Assembly: GCA_944385775.1 (NCBI GenBank)
Contig: CALWYM010000021.1
Coordinates: forward strand, 1 to 29,337
DNA length: 29,337 nucleotides
From: an uncultured Oscillospiraceae bacterium
GTDB taxonomy: Bacteria > Bacillota > Clostridia > Oscillospirales > Oscillospiraceae
Reading direction: 5' to 3'
In this document: positions 29,321-29,337 of the stretch, one piece after another
How the letters are laid out: each line of letters begins with the position of its first letter
Position numbering within the stretch: position 1 is the first letter of the stretch
The notes under the pieces: model-generated
Databases searched by the model: none
What the model was told of the DNA's origin: nothing
Seen by the model: only the letters and a program-made list of their open reading frames with translations
Made by a program: the position numbers and the translations under genes

Positions 29321-29337
29321 ATGAAAAAAGCAATTTT
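29321..29337 (+). CDS. Start of the T-box-controlled gene (3' partial)
   Basis: ATG 29321 opens a frame reading MKKAI to the window end. AAAGGACGG lies about 20 bases upstream, which is far for a ribosome binding site, so the true start is uncertain. MKKAI would fit the beginning of a secreted lipoprotein, such as a substrate-binding protein of a tryptophan importer, but five residues cannot decide this. Confidence 0.35.

Overview
The window reads as chromosomal DNA from a spore-forming, Gram-positive member of the Clostridia. The evidence is an alpha/beta-type small acid-soluble spore protein, a T-box leader, sigma-A-like promoters, strong AGGAGG-type ribosome binding sites, a CsaB-type polysaccharide pyruvyl transferase and twin DUF4330 proteins. 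The GC content near 50 % and the gene families would fit the Oscillospiraceae, but I cannot place it more exactly from sequence alone.

Left part (1-12300), mostly housekeeping. It opens with the C-terminal end of a copper P-type ATPase fused in frame to a CopZ-like domain. Then come an ECF-transporter S component with a DUF4430 partner (minus), a Na+/phosphate cotransporter (plus), and an operon of a DUF6873-like protein plus a ROK glucokinase (minus). A birA-bioY biotin operon follows, with a well-matched BirA operator over its -35 box. Next are a beta-CASP metallo-hydrolase (minus), a DUF2238 membrane protein with ylmH (plus), an MFS transporter under a palindrome-rich promoter, and a spore SASP gene.

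Middle part (12400-19950), a cell-surface glycan operon. Downstream of a 70-bp pentanucleotide repeat, one sigma-A-like promoter appears to drive murJ, an O-antigen-ligase-like protein, a GT4 glycosyltransferase, two DUF4330 proteins, and a fused GT4-CsaB protein. The spacing is tight, with overlaps or gaps of only a few bases. The logical output is a pyruvylated secondary cell-wall polymer. The CsaB domain is interrupted by an in-frame TAG 59 codons before its natural end. No other complete gene in the window ends in TAG.

Right part (19950-29337). Two tRNA genes (Tyr, Thr; minus) are followed by two tandem LysR regulators. Divergent from them is a broken locus in which an SLC13-type permease and an enolase-superfamily dehydratase have been joined out of frame by an apparent deletion. 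About 0.8 kb of purine-rich, gene-poor DNA follows, ending in a long perfect hairpin and a second terminator. Then come a C26-type glutamine amidotransferase, an HD-domain nucleotidase (minus), and an AEC transporter carrying both an internal deletion and a frameshift. A three-gene minus operon encodes an acyl-ACP thioesterase, a HAD phosphatase and an S24-like protein without its catalytic dyad. The window ends in a T-box leader whose specifier (TGG) and discriminator-pairing base (C) both point to tRNA-Trp, followed by the first codons of the gene it controls.

Four genes are visibly broken: csaB, the SLC13 permease, the dehydratase and the AEC carrier. Three of them belong to carboxylate or sugar-acid uptake and use. 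This could be real gene decay or assembly error.
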